A stretch of DNA of 64,000 nucleotides. Origin: Phyllostachys edulis (Eukaryota > Streptophyta > Magnoliopsida > Poales > Poaceae). A program made the position numbers and the translations under genes. Below, piece by piece: positions 1 to 10,672 of this stretch. The notes beneath the pieces are model-generated. The model was not told where the DNA came from, ran no database searches, and was given only the letters and a program-made list of their open reading frames with translations. Within the stretch, counting starts at the first letter, position 1; the number at the start of each line of letters is the position of its first letter. The DNA is taken from assembly GCA_036346405.1 (NCBI GenBank), contig CM070562.1, forward strand, positions 68,095,482 through 68,159,481, in the 5' to 3' direction.

Positions 1-170
1 GCAACGTCTGCCATTCCACGCATGCCTAGTCTGCTTCGAAGATAGTGAACGAGCATGAAATATCAGTCCACAACTGGCCTCTCTCTACGTCTGTCAGAGA
101 CTTCCAGCTTGGTGTGGTGATGGGGACCCGTTCCCTGCTAAGTATCACACAGATGGTCTCGAATTTTGAC
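1..170 (-). pseudogene. CACTA TNP1-like (Transposase_24) fragment
   Basis: Read on the minus strand this gives a stretch with the motif REKVPITTP-type core (here RERVPITTPSW) followed by a tryptophan-rich LWTDIS segment. It aligns residue for residue with the second gene of the complete CACTA element at about 16,720-16,875 (REWVPITTPRWKDL, then LWTELSEKFTIPEAD). Plant Transposase_24/TNP1 proteins of En/Spm elements are DNA-binding accessory proteins of transposition. A TAG stop follows FEAD, where the better copy reads EADVARV. The gene continues past the left edge of the window. It belongs to a minus-oriented CACTA remnant whose GC-rich leader lies at 1,088-1,380. The family assignment is secure by internal comparison. 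Function is lost in this copy. Confidence 0.72.
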
Positions 171-1087
171 AATCATCATCGAGCTATCCAACAGAACCCA
201 CTAAAATCTCTTTGCAATATATCTCCCAGTGCTAGTCACAAAAATCATCTCAATCACAGATCAAAGCCATTCGCCGCGTCTTCGATCAGAAACAAAAACG
301 CAAACCCAAACCCAAATGATTTCGATCAGAAGTAGAGTTGCAGAAGAATTTAATCTCTGCCTCCTCAAAACTTAGTCTATACTCTTCATTAAATGATCAT
401 GACAAAAGTTTCAATTCTTGAGCTCTAAACAAACTTTACTAAAATGTCAATATAACCCAACTGATAAAGACCACAAAAAGAACTTCTAGTTTAAACTTAT
501 ACTTTTTGTCAGCAACAGATCACCAAAGAAACTCAAAACCACTACTGTTATTTACAGAAGACCATAAAAATGATAACAAAATTCATTACTTCAATCTATA
601 AGCGAACAGATTACTAATGAATTCACAGAAAACACAGATTTCTACATTCAGCCATTCGGTTAACAAAATAACCAGCAGCACAACTATTCAGAATGATCAG
701 ATTGAGTATTACAGAAAGAACAGAATAAATAGAGACAATATGGCAGTAGCAAGCAAACCTTTAGAGCTCAAAAACTAAAATAGAGATTCTATCAATTTCA
801 ATATTAGACTAATATCATCACTGAGCAGTTTAACCGAGCCTACAAAACCCACTTTGTTATTTCTCTCAGTACAAGAATCAAATCAAATACATAATTTGAA
901 GCCAATTCAGCACACACATATCTCTCAGTGCATGAATCAAATCAAATAGATAATTTGAAGCCAATTCAGCACACACATATATATAACCAAAGTGAACCAA
1001 AATGGATTGCAAGTGTTTCATTGCAACTTGTCAGGGTATGGACACTATGGATCCAAGCCACTTAATTACACAGGAGCGGAGACGTAC
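171..1087 (-). other. AT-rich intron of the CACTA remnant
   Basis: This non-coding AT-rich stretch lies between a splice-donor-like end of a GC-rich leader (CCAAG|GTACGT, minus strand, at 1,088) and the TNP1-like coding fragment. It corresponds in position to the long intron of gene 2 in the complete CACTA element at 14,460-16,484. No coding potential is seen. It contains one tandem duplication, listed separately. Confidence 0.5.
862..979. repeat. Two-copy 59-bp tandem repeat
   Basis: Two head-to-tail copies (862-920 and 921-979) each run from TCTCTCAGT through AATCAAATCAAATA to CACACACATA. They differ at about four positions, so this is a fairly recent local duplication inside the CACTA intron. 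Confidence 0.85.
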
Positions 1088-1403
1088 CTTGGGAGGTGGC
1101 TTCGGATGGCGGTGGTGGAGGAAGGGGGAGGAGGAGGCCGAGTGGCGTGGCTCTAGCATGGAGGAGGAGACCAAGTGCCGCGACGCAGGGTAGGAGGTGT
1201 CAGGGAGGGGGATTCGGGTGGCGCCAGCACGACTTGGGGGCGGCCGTTGGGGAGGAGGCTTCGGGCGGCGGCAGCGTCATCGATGTCAGGGGCGCTCGGG
1301 TGGGGAGGCAAATGAGCGAGAGTAAGGGACTAAGGGCGCTGGGGAGGTGAACAGGTGAGAGTAAGGGCGAGTGACGAGTAAGGGTGCAAACCCTATCGGT
1401 TCC
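1088..1403 (-). other. GC-rich leader exon of CACTA gene 2 (remnant)
   Basis: On the minus strand the sequence starts GGGAACCGATAGGGTTTGC and continues as a C-rich segment that ends in a good donor, CCAAG|GTACGT. The start aligns with 13,917-13,935 (GGGAATCGCTAGGGTTTTGC), the start of the GC-rich leader of gene 2 in CACTA-C. No convincing protein is encoded, and open frames here are a by-product of high GC. It is most likely a 5' untranslated or low-complexity first exon. Confidence 0.5.
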
Positions 1404-1416
1404 CTACTAATAAAGG

Positions 1417-1668
1417 GATATCACAGATGATTCTATTATGGAACCATCTGTGATAAGTAATCACAGACGGTTCCATAATAGAACTGTCTGTGATATGTGA
1501 CCATATCATAGACGGTTCTATTATGGAACCGTCTGTAATTACTTAACACAGACGATTCTATTAACCGTATGTGATATGCGATCATATCATAGACGGTTCT
1601 ATTATGGAACCATCTATGATTACTTAACACAGACGTTTATATAATAGAACCGTCTGTGGTATGCTACT
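1417..1668. repeat. CACTA subterminal repeat array
   Basis: About eight alternating inverted copies of a unit like CACAGACGGTTCTATTATGG are present, arranged as palindromes. Arrays of this kind lie just inside CACTA termini and are bound by the TNPA-type accessory protein. No good CACTA terminus is found beside it, so the element end is eroded or was lost by rearrangement. Confidence 0.8.
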
Positions 1669-2134
1669 ATGTGATAGTTCATTCTATAGCTACTATATTT
1701 TTCGGCTAGCACGGGGCCAAATTAAAAAAATTCATAAATATGTGCAACAAGTATTCTATAGCAGCACATGAACCTTCTAAGCCATACAAGAGTAGGGAGA
1801 CGTTAAGTTCATCATTTTTGACATATTAGGACATGAGATAAATAGGTTGTACAAGTGAACAAGATTACCATTCCACATTACAATGAAGTCCACATCGACA
1901 GCAAAATCAGAGACAACAAATCCATAACACATTAACACGTGACATCAAAATAAGAGATTACAAGTCCAAAACACATGGCAAGTCCACATTGACAGCGAAA
2001 TAATAACCAAGAGTAGAAAATACAGATCATGTCTCATGTTATGGAATAAATTCTAAATTAAAATATAGGCCTTCATGGTGATCGACACGCATATAGCTAG
2101 CTTCCTCACTGGGTTCTTCCTCGAGTCTGATGCT
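1669..2134 (-). other. Unresolved CACTA-like flank
   Basis: No gene is recognised. On the minus strand a short acidic open segment with the motif EEEPSEEASYMRVDHHEG runs from about 2,134 to a TAA near 2,050. It is followed by AT-rich sequence and a GTGCTAGCC motif near 1,712 that resembles the GCTAGCC hairpins found at the 3' ends of the other CACTA elements. This could be the 3' end of an older CACTA gene into which CACTA-B inserted, but that is an inference. Confidence 0.3.
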
Positions 2135-2167
2135 CACTACTATAGAAATGCTAATACTGGACGCCTG

Positions 2168-2535
2168 ATCACAGACGATTCATCGAAACCGTCTGTATTA
2201 AACACAATCTCAAACGATTTTTGTTTACCCACCATCTGTGTTATTCTGCATGCTAAAAACCGTTTGTGAAGAGATCATATCACAGACGGTTCATGTTTAA
2301 AACCGTTTGTGAAGTATCATAGATGGTTCTGACCAAACACCGTCTGTGATATTACCCAATATCACGAGCGGTTTTTGTCGTAACTGCTCAGGATACTTCA
2401 CAGACGGTTTTAAACATGAACCGTCTGTGATATGACCTCTTCACAGATGGTTTTAAACATGAACCATCTGTGATATGACCTCTTCACAAACAGTTTTTGT
2501 TGAAAACCGTCCGTGATAATTAACTCATCACAGAC
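2168..2535. repeat. 5' subterminal repeats of CACTA-B
   Basis: Direct and inverted copies of CACAGACGGTTTTTG / AACCGTCTGTGATA are spaced by short AT-rich linkers, typical of the TNPA-binding region of a CACTA element. Confidence 0.88.
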
Positions 2536-3267
2536 GGTGCAGTGTACATATATAGCTCCCCAACAGAGTCTTCTTGGTCTCCATCTCTGGTGCTACGGTA
2601 ACCGCGGGAGATCTCTAAGCCCGGTGAGTCCATCGCCACTCCGTGCCCGGTTTAAGTATTGCCTCACCTCACTGAGCCCGCTTGTATGGTCCATTTTAGC
2701 TATTGTCGCCGAGGAGCTTGCCGCCGTTGCCTTTGTTCACCGATTGACAACCAGCCGCCCTGGACCTTCCCCGACTTCATTAACACCTTCCTCGTGATCG
2801 ATGTGAGCTACTGGAGCATAAGCATCCTTTAATCTGAGTAGTTTCAGGCGTTTATACTGAAATCACTAGTGAAGCCCATGGCGCCGCCACGGTACATCAC
2901 CGTCGGTTCGCCTCAAGTGACCTTAGGGCCCCGAGCCGCGACTATTAGCAATGCGATATCACCCTAAGCCCAATTTGAGCTTCAAATCCTACTGTTTTTA
3001 ATCATTTAGTTAATAAACTAACGAGTCTATGACATGTGGGACCGCCATAGATTTTATAAATAAAATCATGAAATAAAAAATGAGTCACTGATAAGTAGGG
3101 CCCACATGTAAGTTAATAAAATCCAGAAAAATGTAAAAATGAAAAAAGCGACCTTTAGTTCAGAGAAAAATAAACTTTCTTTGTTGGAAAGCGTAATTAA
3201 GCCTCAGAAATACGCTTTCGAAGTCATCCTTTTATTTATTTCCAGGGTTTTCAATACGAACCGTGTG
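2536..3267 (+). other. Leader and promoter region of CACTA-B transposase
   Basis: A moderately GC-rich stretch to about 2,960 is followed by an AT-rich stretch that ends in an acceptor-like pyrimidine run (TTTATTTCCAG at about 3,234-3,244), just upstream of the transposase ATG. This fits a non-coding first exon plus an intron. The region is in frame with the transposase from 3,139, but homology to other copies only begins at the ATG at 3,268. Confidence 0.45.
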
Positions 3268-6200
3268 ATGGACCGAAGCTGGATGTACGCTGAGAACTGT
3301 GTGAGTGAAAAGTACATTAATGGCGTGTGTGCTTTTACAAGAGCTCCCGAGGAGGATATGTTGAATAAGGGGGCGGAATATATGTACTGTCCATGCATTG
3401 ACTGCGAGAATCTGAAGATGTTTAAGAACCGAGCGCAGATCGAAGCACATTTGATTCGAATGGGTTTCAAAAAGGGTTATACACGTTGGACCAGTCACGG
3501 TGAAGAGCATATTATACAGGAAGTCAACGATATCAATATGCCGCCGGATGATGTCGATTGTGGTTCCGATTCGGATAGGCTGCACGATGACAATCTAGAT
3601 CAGATGCTTCGCGATGCAGAAGGGAACTGTGATGAGAGGGAGTATGTTCAATTCTGGGGCTTGATGGAGGACTTGGAGAAACCTTTGTTCCCGGGCTGCA
3701 AGCCGGAATACACAAGGTTGTCATCCGTGCTTGAACTGCTGAAATTGAAGGCAAGCAACGGTTGGTCCGATAAGAATTTCACGGGGCTGTTAGGTCTCTT
3801 AGCGGACATGCTTCCGGAGGGAAACGAGTTGCCTAAAACCACCTACAAAGCCAAGAAGGTTCTTTGTCCATTGGGAATGGAAGTAGAAAGAATACATGCA
3901 TGTCCGAACGACTGTATCCTCTACCATAACGAGTATACAAACATGCATGTATGTCTAGTGTGCAATGCATCCCAATACAAGCGGAAGAATCAATCAGATG
4001 ATGACAAGGGAATCGAGGTGAAGAAAGGACCGCCTGCTAAAGTGGCGTGGTATCTTCCTGTAATTCCCCGTTTGAAGTGATTTTTTGCAAACCCAAAGAA
4101 TGTAAAACTGCTGCATTGGCACTCAAAGGAGCGTAAGAATGACGGAAAACTTAGACACCCTACTGATTCCACCCAATGGAGAAACATCGATAGGAGGTTT
4201 GCAGACTTCGGTGCGGAACCGAGGAATATAAGGTTTGGATTGAGTACAAATGGAATGAATCCTTTTGGTAACATGAGCAGCCGACATAGCACTTAGCCCG
4301 TGACGCTCTGTATCTACAACTTTCCTCCTTGGTTGTGTATGAAGCGGAAGTATATTTTGCTGTCGATACTTATCCAAGGGCCGAAGCAACCTGGGAATGA
4401 TATTGATGTGTACCTAACACCATTGATGGAAGATCTAAAAATCTGTGGATTGAAGAGAATGCATTGTATGGGATGCGTATAAGCGAGAGAACTTCACTTT
4501 CCGTTCCTTGTTGTTCTGCACCATAAATGATTATCCTGCCCTTGCTAATCTGTCGGGCCAGAGAACAAAAGGGGCCAAAGCCTGTACTCACTACTTAGAT
4601 GATACCGAGAGTGTGTGGCTGAATCACTAGCGTAAGACCGTATACATGCATCATCGTAGGTTCCTTCGGAGGGCTCACCCATACCGCAGGATGAAGAAAC
4701 AATTTGACGGAGAGAAGGAGGACAGTTTAGTTCCAAGGAATTTAAGCAAAAAAGAGGTCTATGATATGGTTAAGGATTTAGATGTTGTGCTTGGATAGGG
4801 ATGTAAATCGAGGACCCGTAAGAAGAACATGTAGAAGAAGAGATCAATATTTTGGGACTTACCTTATTGGGAGCACCTAAAAGTTTGCCACTGCATCGAC
4901 GTCATGCATGTAGAGAAGAATGTCTGTGATAGCTTGATTGGTCTCTTACTGAATATTCGTGACAAAACAAAGGATGGTGTCAACGCACGGCTTGACTTGG
5001 TTAATATGGACATCAGACCTGAGTTAGCACCAACAAAGACCGATAAAGGACGAACGTACCTTCCCCCTGCTTGTTACACTCTGTCCAAGGCCGAGAGAAC
5101 TGAACTGTGTCGGTGCTTGCATGGTGTGAAAGTTCCGTCCGGTTACTCCGCCAACATGAAGAAACTTGTTTCGATGGAAGATTTAAAGTTAATTGGCATG
5201 AAGTCTCATGATTGTCATGTGCTGATGACACAAATGCTCCCTGTTGCAATTAGAAGTATTTTGCTGATCAAGGTCTGAGAGATAATCATGAGGCTGTGTT
5301 ATTTCATTAACACAATTGCTCAAAAGGTTATCGATCCCGAAGGACTAGATGCTCTGCAGAACGAGGTGGTGACGACTCTATGTGATCCTGAGATGTATTT
5401 CCCTCCGTCGTTTTTCGATATCATGGTCCATCTCATTGTTCACATTGTGAGGGAGATAAAGATGTGCGGGCCCGTGTTCCTACGTAGCATGTACCCGTTC
5501 GAGAGGTTCATGGGAATTCTCAAGTCCTATGTACGGAATCGATCTCGGCCGGAGGGCAGCATCGTCGAAGGTTATGCAACCGAAGACGTCATTGAGTTCT
5601 ACGTCGATTACATGGCTCAGGTCGAACCGATAGGTGTGCCTCGATCTCGCCATGAGGGGAGACTCGAGGATATCGAGACCATCGGAAGGAAAGCAATCAC
5701 TCCAGATATGGATGCGTATGTTCAAGCCCATTTTACGGTCTTGCAACACATGACTGAAGTGTCCCTGTATATCGACCAGCACAAGGACATGCTTTGGCAA
5801 CAGAATCCGGGGCGTCCGGATGTTTGGATCATGAGACAACACAACAGACGGTTCAACCAATGGTTGAAGGAGCGACTCGCTAGGAGCTCGTCAAGTGATA
5901 TGCTGACATGGTTGTCAAAAGAGCCAACATTTACAGTTGTGACATGGCGAGGATACGACATAAATGGGTACACATTCTATACGCAAGCTCAGGATATAAA
6001 GAGCACTAATCAAAACAGTGGTGTCCACATAGATGCATTCAGTACCAATGGGCTGAGGAGCTCCTACTATAGGCAAATAGAGGAGATATGGGAGCTCGAC
6101 TATGTGCTTTTCAAGATCCCCCTATTTGGGTGCCGTTGGGTCCATCTCCCACAGGTGAAGGTCGACAAGTACGGCATCACTACAATGGACCTTGAACGTG

Positions 6201-6388
6201 TCGGATACAAAGACGAACCATTAAATCTTGGCTAACCAAGTTGTTCAAGTCTTCTATGTAACCGACCGGCAAATAAGAAGCGCCATGTAGTTCTTCATGG
6301 AAAAAGGAGGATTGTCGGAGTTGAGAATGTAGTGGACGAGGAAGAATACAATCAATTTGTGAGTTGGCTCCTTTCAAAAGCGGCATAA
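3268..6388 (+). pseudogene. CACTA transposase (TNP2/TNPD type), decayed
   Basis: This is the catalytic transposase of an En/Spm element. The start at 3,268 (MDRSWMY) matches the starts at 11,954 and 26,618 in the other elements. Domain order is: transposase-associated domain with the MYCPCIDCENLK cysteine motif (3,268-3,560), Transposase_21 with PPWLCMKRKY and the PYWEHLKV / DVMHVEKN catalytic region (about 3,640-5,250), DUF4218 with SYVRNRSRPEGSIVEGY (about 5,290-5,600), and DUF4216 with IPLFGCRW (about 6,000-6,230). It ends LLSKAA at 6,388. The frame is broken by nonsense codons at 4,078 (TGA), 4,294 (TAG), 4,628, 4,796, 4,832 and 5,276. There is also one shift from frame 1 to frame 2 near 4,450-4,490 and a compensating pair at about 6,233-6,275. 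The gene spans roughly 1,040 codons. It is clearly homologous throughout but cannot make a full protein. Confidence 0.93.
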
Positions 6389-6612
6389 GGGTCTAGGAAG
6401 AAGAACGTGTGAAACTAGCTACATCGCGTCGATCATCATGAAGGGCTAATTTTAAAGATTAATTGAGCGATGTGTGTATATATGCGTTCGATGAATGGTT
6501 AATTTTAGTTAATTGATTTGTCTTGTGAAATGGATGTGATTGTTTCGAAATGAATGTGAATTGGATGTATATACATGTACTTGTTGTGTTTTTCTTTCGT
6601 TTAGGAGGGTAT

Positions 6613-6635
6613 GGCTAGCATTTCTGAGGCTAGCC
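6613..6635. repeat. GGCTAGC hairpin at the 3' end of CACTA-B
   Basis: An inverted repeat GGCTAGC ... GGCTAGCC has a loop of about eight bases (ATTTCTGA) and is preceded by GAGGGTAT. The same structure occurs at 19,734-19,757 and 24,165-24,188, each time between the end of the gene region and the 3' subterminal repeats. Position suggests a role in 3'-end formation, which is inferred. Confidence 0.7.
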
Positions 6636-6670
6636 AATAAACAGAACTAGATTAACCAATACAAAATAAT

Positions 6671-6848
6671 ATCATAGACGGTTTGCAGATCAAAATGTCT
6701 GTGATTCTATATCACAGACGGTTCCTTGGTAAAAACCATCTGTGATACAATATATCGCAGATGGTTGTTGGTCAGAACCGTCTGTGATACATTACATATC
6801 ACAAACAGTTGTTGGTCAGAACCGTCTGTGATACACACATATCACAGT
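6671..6848. repeat. 3' subterminal repeats of CACTA-B
   Basis: Copies of ATCACAGACGGTT / AACCGTCTGTGATA run to an abrupt stop at ATCACAGTCG near 6,848, where the element is truncated. Confidence 0.85.
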
Positions 6849-6850
6849 CG

Positions 6851-7259
6851 CTCTTCGCTCATCCCAATGGTGTGTCTCTAACATGGCTCTTTCTTATATT
6901 ATGATAATAACTCACCAACAAATATTTTGTTAGTGTTTTTGAAAGATAATTACTCATGACCTGTATGTATATCCAGGCTGTATTGTAATGGTGGAGCTCT
7001 AACACAATTGAAACTTCCTAGTTAGGCAAGTGTGTATTGGCCCAAGAATTTTCTTTGCAATAGCCTCAAGTCGGATTTATCTATGTGATAAATTTTCTAA
7101 TTACATCTATATTAGACTTTATATCATGTAGCCTATCCAACTCCAACACGGACTACATCAGCATTCATATAGATGCAATCAGAGTTAATTTCCTGGTATT
7201 AACCTAAGCAACACTGGACTGCATCAGCATTCCTGTAGAGAAAGCAATGTGTCTAGAAA
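6851..7259. other. No gene seen
   Basis: AT-rich sequence between the truncated CACTA-B and the inverted repeat. It contains a short repeated phrase (CTGCATCAGCATTC near 7,156 and 7,218). No open frame of interest is found. Confidence 0.4.
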
Positions 7260-7860
7260 ACATGGAATGTTGGAAGACAACGAAGGTGCTACTAGCTTGA
7301 AGAGACTGCTATATGATGATCTTTGTTTATTTATCGGTTTAATGGTGGATGATGTTCTTTAATAATGTACAATATGTTGCTTTCTACAGACGTGCAAGGC
7401 ATATTAGGGTTTGCAATGAAGTCGCAATGTACGTTTTCATACATGTAATCCGATCAAATAAGATACTCTTTGTTTATTTATCGATTTAATGTGGATGATA
7501 TTCTTTAATACTGTATTGTACGACAGGCAAGATAAGGTTGTGCATGAACCAACTAAGGGAAATACGTAGCAGACGGATCATATAACGATGTACCGTAACC
7601 TCCGACTTGTGTGCGTTTCGAATGCTATAATGCATCGTTATATGATCTGCACGCCACGTATTTCCCTCAGTTGGTTCATGCGCAATGTTATCTAGCTTGT
7701 GGTACAATACAATATTAAAGAAATCATCCACAAAAACTGATACATTAACAAAGAACGTCCTATAGCATAAAAAAAATAGGCATGTGCAACTAGTCTCCAC
7801 GGCAATAAGTTGATTGGTGTTTGCAGTCTCTTCAAGCCAGTAGCACATTCGTTGTCAAAA
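7260..7860. repeat. Long inverted repeat (foldback) beside the MULE
   Basis: The arm at about 7,467-7,592 pairs with the arm at about 7,629-7,755 over roughly 125 bp at around 80% identity, leaving a loop of only about 36 bp. The core TGAACCAACT..GGGAAATACGT and ATCATATAACGATG are found in both orientations. The match continues outwards: GACAACGAAGGTGCTACTAGC (7,277 onwards) is the reverse complement of about 7,830-7,855. A partial extra copy of the arm lies at 7,321-7,372. The right arm is next to the 3' end of the MULE transposase gene. It could be a foldback MITE or an inverted duplication of MULE 3' sequence. Confidence 0.75.
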
Positions 7861-7984
7861 ACGTAGCAAGGATGTCAGTGCACCGTACAGTGAAGAATGT
7901 AGCAAGGATGCAAATTATGCATAACTTGTACAAGTTTCGTTGTACATAAGAAAACAAGGCTAAGAAAACATTACATTACGACAC

Positions 7985-9006
7985 CAAATAACGACCAGAC
8001 GAGCTCGGTCTGTTGGGACAATCATTCGCTGAGTGCCCAGGGGTCTTGCATATCCTACACTTGCTTGTGCGGCTAATACTGGTACATTGGCTGACATCCA
8101 TGTCATTCCGAAAGCGCTGTGTCTGCCATCACCCCTTCGTTGTTGTCTTCAAGTTCTTGTTCAGACCCCATTGTACCATGTCCAACCAAAGATTCTTGTA
8201 CTTCATTTCCAGGCCGTACGAGTGAAACTCCGCACTCCATGTACTGAAAAGGTGCTGCGTGTCGTAGTACTCGGAGATGTACGGCGTACACATCTACCTC
8301 ATTTGTGCACACACCTTGTACACGTGCGAGCATGGCTTGTGCAGGAGCTTCGGCTTGTTGCAGGTACATGTCGCCACATCACCCAGGGTGCATGCCTGTT
8401 TCCTTTCCCCCCTAGCATGACTGTTGACGTGTTCCTACCGAAGCTTGATCTCATACTTCCTCCTGAGGCCATCGATCACTTGGATGTCTTGCATCCGGGC
8501 CTTCTCCATCTTCTTGTACATGTGTCTCTGCATTTTCTCGGACTACTGCTTGCCTTCCTCCATCTGTTGCTTGGCTGTAGTGGCTCTATTGATGAAATAA
8601 CCAATAGTACGAGTACATGTCTACTCGACGATCGTGGTGATAGGGAGACAGCACACACCTTTGAGGACGCTGTTGTATACATCGGACATGTTGGTCGTCA
8701 TAATCCCGCACCTCGCACCATTTGTGTCATACAAAAGGGATCATTTCTCCAATTCAGGAGCGTGGCCATTAATCCACTCTGAGAAACTTATGGTACTATG
8801 GGGTTTCTCTCTCTCCAGTACATCAGGAGTGGACTCCCTTGTATGCCTCCTAGTCCGGTGTTCAAGGTCTCCCCAGATAGAGTCAAACTTACGCCTCTGG
8901 TTCTGCACACACAATGCCTTGAACGTCTTCATGACATCCTGACTGCGGAACCGCTTGAACAAGTTAGATGCAAGATGCCTCATGCACCACCTGGATTGCA
9001 CATCAT
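7985..9006 (-). pseudogene. MULE transposase, C-terminal half
   Basis: This is the C-terminal part of a Mutator-like (MURA-type) transposase. On the minus strand it begins with NDVQSRWCMRHLASNLFKRF, the conserved segment after the second catalytic block. It continues with a SWIM zinc finger (CTCNKPKLLHKPCSHVYKVC, about 8,285-8,370) and ends with a CCHC zinc knuckle (CRICKTPGHSANDC, about 8,015-8,060). Several stops and frame changes interrupt it. The N-terminal half lies 11.5 kb away at 20,579-22,166 on the same strand, and the two abut an inserted LTR exactly at 9,006/9,007. Together they are one gene interrupted by a later insertion. The protein is non-functional here. Confidence 0.88.
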
Positions 9007-10244
9007 TGTTGGGATACGGGTAGGCTACGATAGCTACAAACAAAAATTTCTACCACGCAAACCAGGAAGCCAAGCAAGTAGATTATCACAGATTGTTACC
9101 ACCAGACGCGTAGAGCAGCGAAGAAGAGTTGGAGCAGCGTGGTCCAACGTAGCGCACGTCGTTGTAGTGGTCGTGGTCGATCGTCCAACATCGATCACGT
9201 CGATGCAGTGGTCGTAGTTGATCGCCCAGCGTCCTCGCGAGTCGATCGTCTCCCCCAGCAACCTCTGCAGTTCCTTGTGAAGATCGCGGATCGTCCTCAA
9301 GCGCAACAGTCGCAGTAGCGCTTCTACGGTATCCACACTTCTAGGGAAGGAACAACCATGCGCCGGTGTACTAGCACCAAGTCGCACGGCAGAGCTCTCA
9401 GAAAGATGTCGGCTAGGGTTTCGGTAGAGCAACTCATGTCAACTCGCCTGTTATGTTCACCACCCAATAGCCTCATGCATCTCCTTATATAGTGCTCGTG
9501 ATGGATCCTATCCGAACACGTTTGACGAATCATATCCGTACTGGTTTGTTCCAACCCGTTAAGTGTGTAACCCTATAGGTTCATGCGTAATCGGTTGTGA
9601 CTCGGAAACCCTTTCCAATCATGGGTCGTAGCGGCTCCTAGCAGAACATAGCAATTCCCGAATACACACAAATTATATCAGACGAACCTTAATACAATAT
9701 GATCTACAATCAGGTCCTTACCACTTACGACCAGGTCCTATCTCTATACGACTAGTTCGTAAGTCCTTACGACCAGGTTTCGACCACTCTGTGATTACGT
9801 TCGACCAGTCTACGACCAGCTCGTATCTCTATACGACTAGTCCGTAATTGATTGAACTAAATGACCTACTCGTGTATTCTCCCTTTGCCTCACGATGTCT
9901 GGTTGAACTCCAGGTGAGATGTTGTGTCATCCATGGACTGTTCAATACTTTCTCGATTGAGTGTCGGATGGCTTTATGTGGTCGAACACTTCGACTACTA
10001 GTGGCATGGCCATGCACTTTCTTTATCCGATCACAACGAGGGGCCCAGAGACATCTCTCATGTTGTGTTAGGAGGGGAAAATCTCATATCCGACCAGTCA
10101 CATTCCTCTGCATGTTTCATAGCATACCCGAAAGCTACCTTTATAACTACCCAGTTACGAGCAGTGTTTGGCAACCCCTAAGAGTGCTATTACATATGTA
10201 GAAAACCATGCTGATCTCAGGTTTAAGGATTATACATCATCATT
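9007..10244 (-). mobile_element. Copia-type solo LTR, 3' part
   Basis: A minus-oriented LTR reads ...TAGAAATTTTTGTTTG ... CCCAACA on the minus strand and ends at 9,007. The second part is at 20,206-20,578 and begins (minus strand) with TTGGAAATATGCCC, the start typical of Angela/BARE-like copia LTRs. CACTA-C sits between them. Net length is about 1.6 kb, and no internal retrotransposon domain is present, so it is a solo LTR. The flanking pentamers are ATCAT (9,002-9,006) and GTCGT (20,579-20,583), which differ by two transitions and may be the decayed target duplication. Confidence 0.8.
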
Positions 10245-10266
10245 CACTACTACAAAAGAGGCTATA

Positions 10267-10672
10267 GTAGACGCCCCATCACAGACGGTTCCTTTGGAAC
10301 CGCCTGTGTTGGGTCTGTCTGGACCTACGTGTGGCGCGGGCAGCCTATCACAGACGGTATTGTTTAGAACCGCTGCATGATAGTCATATATCCTGAGCGG
10401 TTCATTAATAGAGTTGTGCAGGAATTATCCTGACGGTTCTATTCACAAACCGCTCGTGATAATCGACCAATCACGCAGCGGTTCTCATTTAAAACCGTCG
10501 TGTACTATCACAAGCGGTTCTCAATAAGAAAATGCGTGATAATTAGGATTATAACAGACGGTTCTCAATAAGAACCGTCTGTGATAGTACACAGATGGTT
10601 CCGAATGAGAACCGTCTATGATAATTAGTTATCACAGACGGTTCGAATTTATAACCGTCTGTGGTATCCTGG
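10267..10672. repeat. 5' subterminal repeats of CACTA-C
   Basis: More than ten alternating copies of CACAGACGGTTC / GAACCGTCTGTGATA, many with the shortened forms GAGCGGTT / AACCGCTCG. Unit decay increases toward the middle of the array. Confidence 0.9.

Larger units (their letters stand above)
2135..6850 (+). mobile_element. CACTA-B, En/Spm element lacking its 3' terminus
   Basis: The left terminus CACTACTATAGAAATGC begins at 2,135 and is followed by subterminal repeats, a leader, a transposase gene (3,268-6,388), a GCTAGC hairpin and a second subterminal repeat block. The 3' block stops in mid-repeat near 6,848, and no TAGTG terminus follows. The 3' end was therefore deleted or replaced and no target duplication can be scored. 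The 5' end differs from that of CACTA-C and CACTA-D (CACTACTACAAAA), so this is a related but separate subfamily. Confidence 0.85.

Noticed and set aside
3139..3267. Upstream start for the CACTA-B transposase
   Set aside because: In frame, but homology with the other two transposases starts at the ATG at 3,268 and an acceptor-like site lies just upstream, so this stretch is probably intron.
8033..8782. 249-codon plus-strand frame
   Set aside because: Antisense shadow of the MULE C-terminal coding region, whose zinc finger and zinc knuckle are on the minus strand.
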